This document shows positions 34,222 through 43,556 of a stretch of DNA of 64,000 nucleotides, piece by piece. Every line of letters begins with the position of its first letter. Within the stretch, counting starts at the first letter, position 1. Origin of the DNA: Pleomorphomonas sp. T1.2MG-36 (GTDB lineage Bacteria; Pseudomonadota; Alphaproteobacteria; Rhizobiales; Pleomorphomonadaceae); assembly GCF_950100655.1 (NCBI RefSeq), contig NZ_CATNLY010000052.1, positions 124,001 to 188,000 of the forward strand. The letters run 5' to 3'. The position numbers and the translations under genes are program-made. The notes beneath the pieces are model-generated. The model worked only from the letters and a program-made list of their open reading frames with translations. It ran no database searches and was not told the origin of the DNA.

Positions 34222-35433
34222 ATGAAGTTCTGGCTCATGCCACTGGCCGGCGCGCTGCTGGCCGGTACGATCGTAACGTTGCCGGCGCTGGCGCAGGAGC
34301 AAGCCGCGGCGCCCGCCGCGACGCAGGAGGTCGTGCCGACGGTCAGCGTCGTCAAGGCGGCCCGGCAGGCGCTCAGCCAGAAGGTGATCGTGACAGGCAC
34401 GCTGGTGGCGCGCGAGCAGGTGCTGGTGACGCCGGGCGTCGAGGGGCTGAAGATCGAGAGCGTTCATTTCGATGCCGGCGACCGGGTCGAGGAAGGCGCC
34501 GTGCTGGCCCGCCTCGCCGTCGACACCGTCGACGTGCTGCTCGCCCAGAACACCTCGCAACTCGCCTCCACCGACGCGCAGATCGCCCAGGCTCGCGCCC
34601 AGATCACCTCCGCCGAGGCGCTGGTGACCCAGACCGGACAGGCGTTCCGGCGCGCGCAGGCCCTGGTGGGGACCAACGCCATGGCCAAGGACGCCTTCGA
34701 CCAGCGGCAGCTGGCGGCCGATCAGGCCGCGGCCCAGCTTCAGGTCGCCAGAGAGGCGCTCAGCGCCGCCGAGGCGGGCCGCAAGCTGGTCGAGGCGCAG
34801 CGGGCCGAGCTGGAGCTTCGCCGTTCCAAGACCGAGATCCGCGCCCCGCGCGCCGGCCTCATCCTCAGCCGCAACGCGGTGGTGGGGCAGGTGGCCTCGG
34901 CCGGCGGCAACCCGCTGTTCGTCATCGCCGAGAACGGCGACATCGAGCTTGATGCCGACGTCACCGAGACGCTGCTGCCGGAGCTGAAGGTCGGCCAGAA
35001 GGTGGCCGTGCGGCCGTCGGGGGTCGGCGAGGCGGTGGCCGGCGTGGTGCGCCTGGTGCTGCCTGAGATCAACGCCGCCACCCGTCTCGGCAAGGCGCGC
35101 ATCGCGCTGCCGGAGGGCAAGGACCTGCGTGTCGGCGCCTTTGCGCGCGGCACGGTCGAGGTGGCCCACAGCGAGGGGCTGGTGCTGCCGGTGACGGCGG
35201 TCGCCGACGGCGGCGACGGCTCCATCGTGCAGGTGGTGAAGGATGGCGCGGTCGACACGCGAACGGTCAAGACCGGCCTCACCGACGCCGGCTTCGTCGA
35301 AGTGACGGAGGGCCTTGCGGAAGGCGAACTCGTCGTCTCGAAGGCCGGGACGTTTCTGAGGGATGGCGACAAGGTCAAGCCGCAGGTCGCCACGGATACT
35401 GAAACCAAGACTGGCGCGGGAGTGAAGGGATGA
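34222..35433 (+). CDS. RND efflux periplasmic adaptor
   Basis: A 403-residue membrane fusion protein. A signal peptide (MKFWLMPLAGALLAGTIVTL with cleavage after PALA) is followed by a lipoyl-like half (VHFDAGDRVEEGAVLARLAV), a helical hairpin with Ala/Gln-rich heptads (about 115-210), the returning lipoyl half (TEIRAPRAGLILSRNAVVGQ) and barrel and membrane-proximal domains. It links the RND permease to an outer-membrane channel, which is not encoded here. The ATG at 34222 fits the signal peptide; a longer frame from 34153 does not. The stop overlaps the permease start by 4 bases (ATGA). Confidence 0.92.
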   Translation: MKFWLMPLAGALLAGTIVTLPALAQEQAAAPAATQEVVPTVSVVKAARQALSQKVIVTGTLVAREQVLVTPGVEGLKIESVHFDAGDRVEEGAVLARLAVDTVDVLLAQNTSQLASTDAQIAQARAQITSAEALVTQTGQAFRRAQALVGTNAMAKDAFDQRQLAADQAAAQLQVAREALSAAEAGRKLVEAQRAELELRRSKTEIRAPRAGLILSRNAVVGQVASAGGNPLFVIAENGDIELDADVTETLLPELKVGQKVAVRPSGVGEAVAGVVRLVLPEINAATRLGKARIALPEGKDLRVGAFARGTVEVAHSEGLVLPVTAVADGGDGSIVQVVKDGAVDTRTVKTGLTDAGFVEVTEGLAEGELVVSKAGTFLRDGDKVKPQVATDTETKTGAGVKG

Positions 35434-38400
35434 ACTGGAACTTTTCCGCCTGGGCGATCCGCAATCCGGTCCCGCCCATCCTGCTGTTCGTCTGCCTGAT
35501 CGCGCTGGGGCTCTACTCGTTCTCCCGGCTGCCGATCACCATGATGCCGAACATCGACCTGCCGCTGATCTCGGTGACCATCACCGACGGCGGGTCGGCG
35601 CCCTCGGAACTGGAAACGCAGGTGACCAAGCCGGTGGAGGACGCGGTGGCCGGCATTTCCGGCGTGCGTCACATCTACTCCACGGTGACCGACGGCGTTT
35701 CCTCCACCGTGGTCGAGTTCAACCTCGACGTCGCCACCGATCGCGCGCTCAACGACGTCAAGGACGCGGTGGCCGAGATCCGCGGCGACCTGCCGGGCAC
35801 CATCGACGAGCCGGTCGCCCGGCGCATCGACATCGAGGGGCAGGCGATCATCACCTACGCGGCGGCCTCGCCGGCCATGACGCCGGAAGAGCTTTCCTGG
35901 TTCGTCGACGACAAGGTGATCCGCGACCTGCAGACCGTGAGCGGCGTCGGCCGCGTCGAGCGCATGGGCGGCGTCAAGCGCGAGATCCAGGTGCAGATCG
36001 ACCCCGACCGCCTGATGGCGCTCGGCATCACCGCCTCGCAGGTCAACACGGCGCTGAGGTCGGTCAACGCCGATCTCTCCGGCGGCAAGGGCGAGGTGGG
36101 CGGCCAGACGCAGGCCGTGCGCACGCTGGCCAGCGCCCATACGCTTGCCGACCTCGCGGCGACGCGGCTGCCGCTTTCCGACGGCCGCAACATCCGCCTC
36201 TCGGACGTCGGCCAGGTGGTCGACCACTGGGCGGAGCCGAAGTCCTTCGCCCGGCTCGACGGCCGTCCGGCCGTGGCCTTCGCCATCTATCGCGCCAAGG
36301 GGGCGAGCGACGCCTCGGTGTCGGAGGGCGTCGGCAAGGTGGTGGATCGCCTCGCCAAGGACTATCCGGGCGTGTCGATGAAGCGCATCGACGATTCCAC
36401 GGTGCAGACCTACAACAGCTTCGAAAACTCGATGAAGACGCTGATCGAGGGCGCGCTGCTCGCCGTCATCGTCGTCCTCCTGTTCCTGCGCGATTTCCGG
36501 GCGACGATCATCTCGGCCATCGCGCTGCCGCTGTCGGCCATTCCCACCTTCTTCGCGCTGGACATGCTGGGCTTCTCGCTCAACATGGTCAGCCTTCTCG
36601 GCATCACGCTGGTCACCGGCATCTTGGTCGACGACGCCATCGTCGAGATCGAGAACATCGTCCGCCACATCCGCACCGGCAAGAAGCCCTATCGGGCGGC
36701 GGTGGAGGCGGCCGACGAGATCGGCCTCGCGGTGATCGCCATCTCGACGACCATCATCGCCATCTTCTCGCCGGTCAGCTTCATGAGCGGCATTTCCGGC
36801 CAGTATTTCCGGCAATTCGGCCTGACGGTGGCGCTGGCGGTGTTCTTCTCGCTGCTGACCGCCCGCCTGATCACGCCGATGCTGGCCGCCTACTTCATGA
36901 AGACGCCCTATACCGGCGACGGCGAGGACGGCCGGCCCGTCTATCGCGGCTTCGTGCGCACGGCGCTGCGCCGCATCGTCTGGTTCGTGCCGCTGGGCGT
37001 GCTGGCCTACTTCGGCGTCTACTGGCTGAAGGACATCGGGCCGCTGGGCGAGCGCTCCGGCATCTTCGACGGCGTCGACGCCACGGTGAACTTCCTGACC
37101 GGCTCGGGCGGCGAGATGACGGCGCTGTGGATGGCGGTGGGCGTGGTGTTCTTCGCCCTCTTCACGGCCTGGCTGACCCGGCCGCACCCGGAAGAGCACG
37201 AGGGCGGCCCCTTCGTGCGCGCCTATGCCGCCTTCCTGAAGGTGACGCTGTGGTCGCCGAAGGTCCGGGTGCGCGGCCACGTCCTGAGCGTGCCGGTGAT
37301 GCCGGTGGTAACCATCGTCGCCTGCCTTTCCACCTTCCTGTTCGCCATGGAGCAGGCGGGCAAGCTGCCGACCGAGCTGTTCGCTCCGGGCGATCAGGCG
37401 CGCATCGTCACCTCCATCGAACTGCCGCCGGGCTCGACGCTCGACGACACGCGCGGCGTGACCGACACCATCTCCGACCGTCTCCATGCCTTCAAGGAGG
37501 TGAAGAGCGTGTTCGTGATGGGCGGCACTTCGCCGACCGGCACGCTGGAGACGCGCCGCGCCGCCCTGATCGTCAATCTGGTGCCGCGCACCGAGCGTAC
37601 GCAGACCCAGAAGCAGATGGAGTACAAGGTGCAGGCGGTGCTGCGCTCCATCCCCGACATCCGCTTCTTCTTCGTCAACGAGCGCGGCGACCGCGAGGCG
37701 ACCGTCGGCGTCCTGGGCAAGGACGGCGAGGCCGTGGCCAAGGCGGCGGCGTCGCTGGAGAACGACATGCGGGGCAACCCGATGTTCTCCAACCCGTCGG
37801 CGCTGTCGTCCTTCGCCCGGCCGGAGATCCGGGTGACGCCGCGCCGCGACGTCGCCTCCGATCTCGGCGTGTCGACGGATGCGCTGTCGCAGACGCTGCG
37901 CGTCGCCACCGTCGGCGACGTCGACGCCAACCTTGCCAAGTTCAACGACGGCGACCGGCAGATCCCGGTGCGCGTGCAGCTCGACACCGACGCCCGCGGC
38001 AACATCGAGACGCTCGCCGCGCTGCGGATCCCCACTGCCTCGGGCGTGGCGGTGCCGCTGTCGGCCGTTGCCGACATCGGCTTCGGGCAGGGACCGTCGA
38101 CCATCGACCGCTACGACCGGGCGCGCCTGGTCAAGGTGGGCACCGACATGATGCCGGGCTTCACCTCGGGCCAGGGGCTCGAGGCGATCAACGCCCTGCC
38201 GGCGGTGAAGGCCTTCCCGGCCGGCGTCACCATCCAGAACACCGGCGACGCCGAGATCCAGGCCGAGATCTTCGAGGCCTTCGCGGTGGCGATGATCGCG
38301 GGCCTGACCATCGTGTTCATCGTGCTGATCCTGCTGTTCAACAGCGTGTTCCAGCCGATCACCATCCTGGGCTCCATTCCGCTGTCCATCGGCGGCGTGG

Positions 38401-38951
38401 TGGTGGCGCTGCTCATCACCGGCTACGCGGTGTCGATGCCGGTCATCATCGGCATCCTCATGCTGATGGGCATCGTGACCAAGAACGCCATCATGCTGGT
38501 GGACTTCGCGGTGGAGCGGCAGAAGCACGGCCTCAGCGAGACCGAGGCGATCATCGACGCCGGCCGCAAGCGCGCCCGCCCGATCGTCATGACGACCATC
38601 GCCATGGTGGCCGGCATGTACCCGGCGGCCCACGGCGGCGGCCAGGGCGCCGAGTTCATGGCGCCGATGGCCATCGCGGTGATCGGCGGCCTCCTGGTCT
38701 CCACGGTGCTGTCGCTGGTGTTCATCCCCTCGTTCTACCTGATGATCAACCGGCTCAACCGGGCCATCGGCTGGGTGTTCGGCAAGCTTGCCGATCCCAA
38801 CGAGTCCGACGAGGCGGAAATCGAGGCGGACGCCCACCCGCCGGCAACCCACCCACAGGCTCCGGCCCGCCCGCATCTGGTCTCGACCGCGCCGGTCGGG
38901 CCGAGGCCAACGCTCCTGGGGCCGGACGGCATTCCGCTCGCCGCCGAGTGA
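35430..38951 (+). CDS. RND multidrug efflux permease (HAE1 type)
   Basis: A 1173-residue proton-driven inner-membrane transporter. Helix 1 (PPILLFVCLIALGLYSFSRL), the first porter region with PNIDLPLISVTI, helix 4 LVTGILVDDAIVEIENIV with the paired Asp of the proton relay, and the second half with LMGIVTKNAIMLVDFAVE are all present. It is about 130 residues longer than AcrB-like proteins; the excess lies between helices 6 and 7 (about residues 495-620) and contains two extra hydrophobic stretches. The C-terminus is Pro-rich. It is translated by 4-base overlap with the adaptor gene. Confidence 0.93.
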   Translation: MNWNFSAWAIRNPVPPILLFVCLIALGLYSFSRLPITMMPNIDLPLISVTITDGGSAPSELETQVTKPVEDAVAGISGVRHIYSTVTDGVSSTVVEFNLDVATDRALNDVKDAVAEIRGDLPGTIDEPVARRIDIEGQAIITYAAASPAMTPEELSWFVDDKVIRDLQTVSGVGRVERMGGVKREIQVQIDPDRLMALGITASQVNTALRSVNADLSGGKGEVGGQTQAVRTLASAHTLADLAATRLPLSDGRNIRLSDVGQVVDHWAEPKSFARLDGRPAVAFAIYRAKGASDASVSEGVGKVVDRLAKDYPGVSMKRIDDSTVQTYNSFENSMKTLIEGALLAVIVVLLFLRDFRATIISAIALPLSAIPTFFALDMLGFSLNMVSLLGITLVTGILVDDAIVEIENIVRHIRTGKKPYRAAVEAADEIGLAVIAISTTIIAIFSPVSFMSGISGQYFRQFGLTVALAVFFSLLTARLITPMLAAYFMKTPYTGDGEDGRPVYRGFVRTALRRIVWFVPLGVLAYFGVYWLKDIGPLGERSGIFDGVDATVNFLTGSGGEMTALWMAVGVVFFALFTAWLTRPHPEEHEGGPFVRAYAAFLKVTLWSPKVRVRGHVLSVPVMPVVTIVACLSTFLFAMEQAGKLPTELFAPGDQARIVTSIELPPGSTLDDTRGVTDTISDRLHAFKEVKSVFVMGGTSPTGTLETRRAALIVNLVPRTERTQTQKQMEYKVQAVLRSIPDIRFFFVNERGDREATVGVLGKDGEAVAKAAASLENDMRGNPMFSNPSALSSFARPEIRVTPRRDVASDLGVSTDALSQTLRVATVGDVDANLAKFNDGDRQIPVRVQLDTDARGNIETLAALRIPTASGVAVPLSAVADIGFGQGPSTIDRYDRARLVKVGTDMMPGFTSGQGLEAINALPAVKAFPAGVTIQNTGDAEIQAEIFEAFAVAMIAGLTIVFIVLILLFNSVFQPITILGSIPLSIGGVVVALLITGYAVSMPVIIGILMLMGIVTKNAIMLVDFAVERQKHGLSETEAIIDAGRKRARPIVMTTIAMVAGMYPAAHGGGQGAEFMAPMAIAVIGGLLVSTVLSLVFIPSFYLMINRLNRAIGWVFGKLADPNESDEAEIEADAHPPATHPQAPARPHLVSTAPVGPRPTLLGPDGIPLAAE

Positions 38952-38969
38952 GGGTGGACAAGAGATGAC

Positions 38970-39007
38970 AAAGCCGCGCTCTTCACGACGGTGAGGGGCG
39001 CGGCTTT
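38970..39007 (+). terminator. Terminator of the RND operon
   Basis: A 10-bp stem AAAGCCGCGC / GCGCGGCTTT with an 18-base loop, ending in TTTCGTTTT, 18 bases after the permease stop. Confidence 0.85.
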
Positions 39008-39100
39008 CGTTTTGGGGGCTTCGATCCGAAGGGCCAATGCGGTTGCCGGCGCGGTTCGCGATAGGCTCTCTCATGCGAGAGTCCGAGGGAGTGACGCGCC

Positions 39101-39547
39101 ATGACTACGCCCGAGATCGGCGCCCGGCTTGTCGACAAGGCGGCGGTTCCGGATGCGGCGATGCTTCGCGCCTTCGTGGGCGAGGCCGCGTTCGGTTACT
39201 GGACGGCGCTCAGGGACTGGATCGCCGCCTCCTATCCCGGCGTGTTCGCGCCCGACTGGACCCATGGCGGACGCAAGCATGGCTGGTCGCTGCGCTACAA
39301 GAAATCCAAGGCGTTCTGTACGCTGCTGCCCGAGTACCGCGCCTTCTCCGTGGTGATCGTGCTGGGCGCGGCGGAGCGCGACAAGGTGGAGGCGCGGCGC
39401 GACGGGCTCGGCCCGCGCCTGATGGCGCTCTACGACGCGGCGGAAACCTTCCACGACGGCAAGTGGCTCAGGATCGGCATCGCCTCGGACATGGACCTTG
39501 GCGACGCAAAGGCGCTTCTCGTCCTGAAGCGCCCGCCGAGGGCGTGA
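39101..39547 (+). CDS. DUF3788 family protein
   Basis: A 148-residue cytoplasmic protein. The middle WTHGGRKHGWSLRYKKSKAF and the following FSVVIVLGAAERDKVE are typical of DUF3788 proteins, whose function is unknown. GGGAG lies about 10 bases before the ATG. It converges with the dihydroorotate-dehydrogenase-like gene 6 bases away and appears monocistronic. Confidence 0.82.
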   Translation: MTTPEIGARLVDKAAVPDAAMLRAFVGEAAFGYWTALRDWIAASYPGVFAPDWTHGGRKHGWSLRYKKSKAFCTLLPEYRAFSVVIVLGAAERDKVEARRDGLGPRLMALYDAAETFHDGKWLRIGIASDMDLGDAKALLVLKRPPRA

Positions 39548-39553
39548 GGCGCC

Positions 39554-40618
39554 CTATCCCTGGCGGGTCTTCCAACGTGAGGCGAGCAGCGGGTCCCACA
39601 TGGCGGCGGTGGCCGACATGACGAGGTCGGCGCCCATGGCGAGGCGGTGGTCGACGTCGTCCTCCGTCATCACGCCGCCGACGCTGACGACGGCGAAGGT
39701 CGCCTTCAGGCGATCGCGGATGGCGAGCAGGCGGCCGGTCATCTCGCTGGCGACGCCGGCGATGGCGGCGCCGCAGACGCCGCTCTTCAGGCGGCCGTTG
39801 CCGGGGAGGGCCTGATTGCCGGCGGCATCGACGATGGACAGCGGCACGGTGTTGATCGCCGCGACGCCGTCGATGAAGGGCAGGCAGGCCTCGATCACGG
39901 CGGCGAGGTGGTCTTCCGGCAGCGCGCCGATCTTGATGATCAGCGGCGTGTCGCCGATCCGCTCCTTGATGTTCCGGACGATGGCGGCTGAGGTTTGCGC
40001 GTCGCGGAACAGCTCGCCCTCGGCGCTGGCGACGTTGGGGCAGGAGAAGTTGGCCTCGATGACGCGGGCGCCCGCCGCCTTGGCCAGCGCGGCGGTGTGT
40101 GCGAAGTCGTCCTTGAGGTCGCGCCCGTCGGCGCCGGGCGTGCCGACGACGCTGACCACCATGAGCTGGCCGGGCCGCATCGCCCCGGAGGCGCGGCGGA
40201 CGTCGGCCTGCCAGTCGTCCGGCGCCATGCTGGGCATGCCGAAGGAGTTGGTGATGGTGAGGCCGCCGACCGACTGGGGCGCGGGAGCGACGGTGCGGGT
40301 GGTGTGGGCGTCGGCTTCCGCCAGCATGTCGGTGGCGATGAACAGGCAGTTCGGCGCGGGGTGGGAGGCGCGGGCGACGCTGCGCACCGTCTTGTAGACG
40401 GGCACGTCCCAGCCGAGGCGGGCGTAGAGTTCGACATAGGCGGCGTTGAGCAGCGGGCCGGCCGGCACGCCGATCGGGCTCGACAGCTCGAAGCCCAGAA
40501 AGGACCAGGTCTTCCGCGCGGCCCGCATGGGCGGGATGGCGCTCGCGTAGACCGGGCCGGCGCTGAAGTTCTCCTCGTAGGATTTGCCGATGTCGTAGGT
40601 CGGAGGAAGAAGCGTCAT
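39554..40618 (-). CDS. Dihydroorotate dehydrogenase-like flavoprotein (class 1 type)
   Basis: A 354-residue TIM-barrel flavoprotein. SPIGVPAGPLLNAAYVELYA near the N-terminus and EANFSCPNVASAEGELF fit the class 1 family; the Cys in NFSCPN is the class 1 catalytic base (class 2 enzymes have Ser). INTVPLSIVDA and the VSVGGVMTEDDV phosphate loop bind FMN. There is no membrane-binding N-terminus. It could be PyrD or a dihydropyrimidine-dehydrogenase relative; the N-terminal 30 residues are unusual. It stands alone, so its pathway is undecided. Confidence 0.8.
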   Translation of the reverse strand: MTLLPPTYDIGKSYEENFSAGPVYASAIPPMRAARKTWSFLGFELSSPIGVPAGPLLNAAYVELYARLGWDVPVYKTVRSVARASHPAPNCLFIATDMLAEADAHTTRTVAPAPQSVGGLTITNSFGMPSMAPDDWQADVRRASGAMRPGQLMVVSVVGTPGADGRDLKDDFAHTAALAKAAGARVIEANFSCPNVASAEGELFRDAQTSAAIVRNIKERIGDTPLIIKIGALPEDHLAAVIEACLPFIDGVAAINTVPLSIVDAAGNQALPGNGRLKSGVCGAAIAGVASEMTGRLLAIRDRLKATFAVVSVGGVMTEDDVDHRLAMGADLVMSATAAMWDPLLASRWKTRQG

Positions 40619-40844
40619 CGCGAGGAGTCCCTGGGCTGCCGGTTGCCCGTGGCCGATACCACAATGGGCGGGCCGATGAAACGATCGCGACGCCGGTGAG
40701 CCATGCGTGCCTTCCCTAGGGTGTGGCGGTTTGCTGGGCTTTTCAGGGCGATGGAGCCTGCTAGGCCGGGCACGAGAGCGGCGGGCGTGAGAGTGCCGAG
40801 CGGGGCACGGCCGGCCGTCTCCAGCTTGGCGATGTTTTCTTTTT

Positions 40845-40860
40845 GTTCACATATGTAAAC
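40845..40860. promoter_or_regulatory. AT-rich palindrome, possible operator
   Basis: GTTCACATATGTAAAC, a 16-bp dyad with one mismatched pair, in the 301-base gap between the divergent DHOD-like gene and the secreted-protein gene. The form resembles MarR/GntR-type operators. The rest of 40619-40919 shows no gene. Confidence 0.45.
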
Positions 40861-40919
40861 CTACGCTTGCATGCCGGTTGGCACGACTTCAATCTCGGCG
40901 TGCTTCAACCGTTGCCATA

Positions 40920-41477
40920 ATGGTCCTGACGATGTCCATGCGTAACCTGATACTGCTCCCGATCTTGCTCGTCGCCCTGTCTTGCTCTCCATCCCTGGCG
41001 CGGAGTGCCAAGGATGCGATGGCGGACAGGGTCTATGATGCCGATGGCAAGCATTGGACCATCCTGATGCAGCCGGAGCGTCAGTCATGCAGTCTGGCAA
41101 CGTCATTCGACGGGGGCGCGCTGGCCTATATCGGGCTGGATGAAGACGAAGCCGACAAGCTGTCCTTCTACTTTATCTTCCTGAAGAAAGGTATGGAGTT
41201 CAGCAAAAGCAAGAAGCATGACGTCAAGATCGAGTTCTGGAAGGATATCGTCTGGAGGAGCGAGGCAAATGGGGCCGCGTCTCAGGGGTATGGTGGCGTT
41301 CATCTTCGCAAGTTGGACCGGCAGTTTGGGGTGAACTTCTCCCAGGGCGGCGCCATGTTCGTGACCATCGACGGACGGGACTATGGGGGCTATGAACTCG
41401 AGGGCATGCGGGAAGGTATGCTGCGGATGCTCCAATGCGAAGCGGATCTCGACCGGGGCAAGATTCCAGCTCGCTGA
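40920..41477 (+). CDS. Secreted hypothetical protein 1
   Basis: A 185-residue exported protein of unknown function. It has a signal sequence (MRNLILLPILLVALSCSPSL then ARS); cleavage after SLA, or lipidation at the Cys, are both possible, although the lipobox is poor. The mature part has one other Cys pair candidate (ERQSCSLAT and MLQCEADL) and the pattern GKHWTILMQPERQSC. The next gene has the same layout (DSWAIMRDARYRTC), so the two are probably distant paralogues. Start uncertain (40920, 40932 or 40938) because no good ribosome site is visible. Confidence 0.65.
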   Translation: MVLTMSMRNLILLPILLVALSCSPSLARSAKDAMADRVYDADGKHWTILMQPERQSCSLATSFDGGALAYIGLDEDEADKLSFYFIFLKKGMEFSKSKKHDVKIEFWKDIVWRSEANGAASQGYGGVHLRKLDRQFGVNFSQGGAMFVTIDGRDYGGYELEGMREGMLRMLQCEADLDRGKIPAR

Positions 41478-41664
41478 CGGCGCGGCGCCGCTGCGGCTCT
41501 CTCGTTGGAGCCCCTTCGGAAAGATCATCGCTCCGTGGCCGGGGCCGTATGAGCGGGCTGCGTTCTCAACGAAGCATGTCTATTATCGCCCGGATAGGTA
41601 GGGCTGCCGTTGCGCCTTCCGGTTGCTTCGCCTTCAATCGACGTGCGTTTGGGAATGGGGCTCC

Positions 41665-42234
41665 ATGGTCAGGTCTTTCCGACTTTTCGCTGTGATCGCC
41701 GTCTCGCTGGCGGCTGTTCTGGTGGCTCACTCTCCTGCCACAAGCGCCGAATCCCGGTCTACCGCTGCGCTTTTCGACAAAGGCGACAGTTGGGCCATCA
41801 TGCGCGATGCCCGTTACCGCACCTGCGTTGGCGTGTTCTGGTTTGAGAACAAAGCGCTGACTCTGACGTCGTCCCCCTACGAGGGGCGGATGACCCACTC
41901 GATCAGTTTCAGCGAGGTGAATAAGTCGCCAGAGAGCAAGATCTATAATGTTGAACTGAGGAATGAAGGCTCGCTGAACCTGCGGCTTATGGGGAAAGGG
42001 TTTCTGAACACCGGTGTCCTCGACTATGTCATGACCGAGCCATTCGGCATCAAGCAACTGAATGCCATTACGGGCAGCCGGACCCTCGATGTCGAAACCG
42101 ATGGTGTCGGCGCGGGGCAGTATGACCTCAGTTTCCAGCGCAGGGCGTTTGGTCGATACTATGACTGCCTCAAGTCGAACGAGAAGAAGAAATCGCCGCC
42201 GGCAACGCCGCCCACGGTGCGCCGGATGAACTGA
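41665..42234 (+). CDS. Secreted hypothetical protein 2
   Basis: A 189-residue exported protein. Signal peptide MVRSFRLFAVIAVSLAAVLV with cleavage near TSA-ES, then a beta-rich domain with Cys at CVGVF and DCLKS, and a basic Pro-rich tail. It shares the GDxW-I-x-C layout of the preceding gene 187 bases upstream and may share its role. GGGG stands 5 bases before the ATG. Function unknown. Confidence 0.65.
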   Translation: MVRSFRLFAVIAVSLAAVLVAHSPATSAESRSTAALFDKGDSWAIMRDARYRTCVGVFWFENKALTLTSSPYEGRMTHSISFSEVNKSPESKIYNVELRNEGSLNLRLMGKGFLNTGVLDYVMTEPFGIKQLNAITGSRTLDVETDGVGAGQYDLSFQRRAFGRYYDCLKSNEKKKSPPATPPTVRRMN

Positions 42235-42341
42235 CCGGACGGCACGCATCCTGTTAGGCCGTATACCCCTATAAGGTCACACCTTTTACCCTGAAAATCG
42301 GGCGCTAAAGTCTCCGCATCACAACAGCGGAGACAACTCCT

Positions 42342-43235
42342 ATGCGCGTATTTCTGACGGGGGCTACCGGCTTCATCGGCTCGCATGTGGTGCCGGAGCT
42401 TCTGGCGGCCGGGCACGCGGTTCTGGGCATGACGCGGTCCGAGCAGGGCGCCGAGGCGCTCAAGGCGGCGGGCGCCACGGCCCACCATGGCGAACTCGAG
42501 GACCTTGCCAGCATTCGGGCCGGCGCGGCCGGGGCCGACGCGGTGATCCACACCGCCTTCGACCACGACTTCAGCCGGTTCGTGGAGAACTGCGAGAAGG
42601 ACCGGCGGGTGATCGGTGCCCTGGCCGACGAGATCAAGGGCTCTGGCCGGCCGCTGATCATCACCTCCGGCGTCGGTATGGGCGAGCAGGGGCACGGCAA
42701 GCCGGCCATCGAGACGGTGTTCAGCGCCGCCCACGCCAACCCGCGCATCGCTTCCGAGGAGGCCGGCAATGCGGCGCTTCAGGCCGGCGTCGACGTGCGC
42801 GTGGTGCGGCTGCCGCAGGTGCACGACACGGTGAAGCAGGGGCTCGTCACGCCCTATGTCGCCATGTGCCGTGCGAAGGGCGTCGTCGGCTATGTCGGCG
42901 AGGGGCTCAATCGCTGGTCGGCGTGCCATGTCGGCGACGTCGCCCGTCTCTACGTGCTGGTGCTCGACAGGGGACGGAGCGGCGAACGCTACAACGCGGT
43001 GGCGGAAGAGGGCGTCAGCGCCCGCGAGATCGCCGAGACGGTGGCTGTCGGCCTCGGCCTGCCGGCTCGCTCGATCGCGCCGGAGGAGGCGCGAGATCAC
43101 TTCGGCTGGTTCGCCACCTTCGCCGCCATCGACCTCGCGGCGTCGAGCGACCTGACGCGCCAGCGCCTCAACTGGACGCCGACCGGTCCCGGCCTGATCG
43201 AGGATCTGAAGCGGATGGACTATTCGGCCGTCTGA
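42342..43235 (+). CDS. NAD(P)-dependent epimerase-like SDR
   Basis: A 297-residue extended short-chain dehydrogenase. MRVFLTGATGFIGSHVVPEL is the cofactor motif. The usual YxxxK is not evident; GVGMGEQGHGKPAIETVF takes its place, as in many NAD-binding family members of unknown substrate. The C-terminal part (APEEARDHFGWFATFAAIDL) is typical of this group. GGAG is 9 bases upstream. A short dyad AAGGT-CAC-ACCTT at 42273-42285 in the promoter region could be a regulator site. Confidence 0.85.
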   Translation: MRVFLTGATGFIGSHVVPELLAAGHAVLGMTRSEQGAEALKAAGATAHHGELEDLASIRAGAAGADAVIHTAFDHDFSRFVENCEKDRRVIGALADEIKGSGRPLIITSGVGMGEQGHGKPAIETVFSAAHANPRIASEEAGNAALQAGVDVRVVRLPQVHDTVKQGLVTPYVAMCRAKGVVGYVGEGLNRWSACHVGDVARLYVLVLDRGRSGERYNAVAEEGVSAREIAETVAVGLGLPARSIAPEEARDHFGWFATFAAIDLAASSDLTRQRLNWTPTGPGLIEDLKRMDYSAV

Positions 43236-43556
43236 CGATCGGTTGCGGCACCGGGCCGTGGCGGTCTGGAAGGATCGCCCGGCTTGGTCGCCCTCCAACG
43301 ACGATCCGCCAGCAAACGACGGAGTTGGTGGGCTGCCACCGTATTCGGATTATTTACGACCTTGTCAAAATCGCCTAATACTTTTGTTCTTGGTGGTTTT
43401 AGGCTCCGTATAACTGTCGATCCGGCGCATATTCGCTTAAATATAGGAGATTAAAACGCGTCGTAACTCGACGTTACGTCGTTTTCCACTTTGGATTTAT
43501 GTTTTGGGAAACCCTTCGCGTGGCATTCGTTGCCCGTAATTCTCTTGGAGGGTTCC
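43236..43556. other. AT-rich intergenic with a hairpin
   Basis: About 320 bases without a gene. A hairpin at 43453-43485 (AAAACG...CGTAAC-TCGAC-GTTACG...CGTTTT) could be a terminator of the upstream SDR gene or an operator for the sensor-domain gene 70 bases on. The AT-rich run 43340-43450 probably holds the promoter of that gene. Confidence 0.5.

Noticed and set aside
34740..39074. Minus-strand frame of 1444 codons opposite the RND genes
   Set aside because: Low-complexity Arg/His/Asp-rich translation that mirrors the high-GC codon pattern of the real RND genes; no domain or ribosome site.
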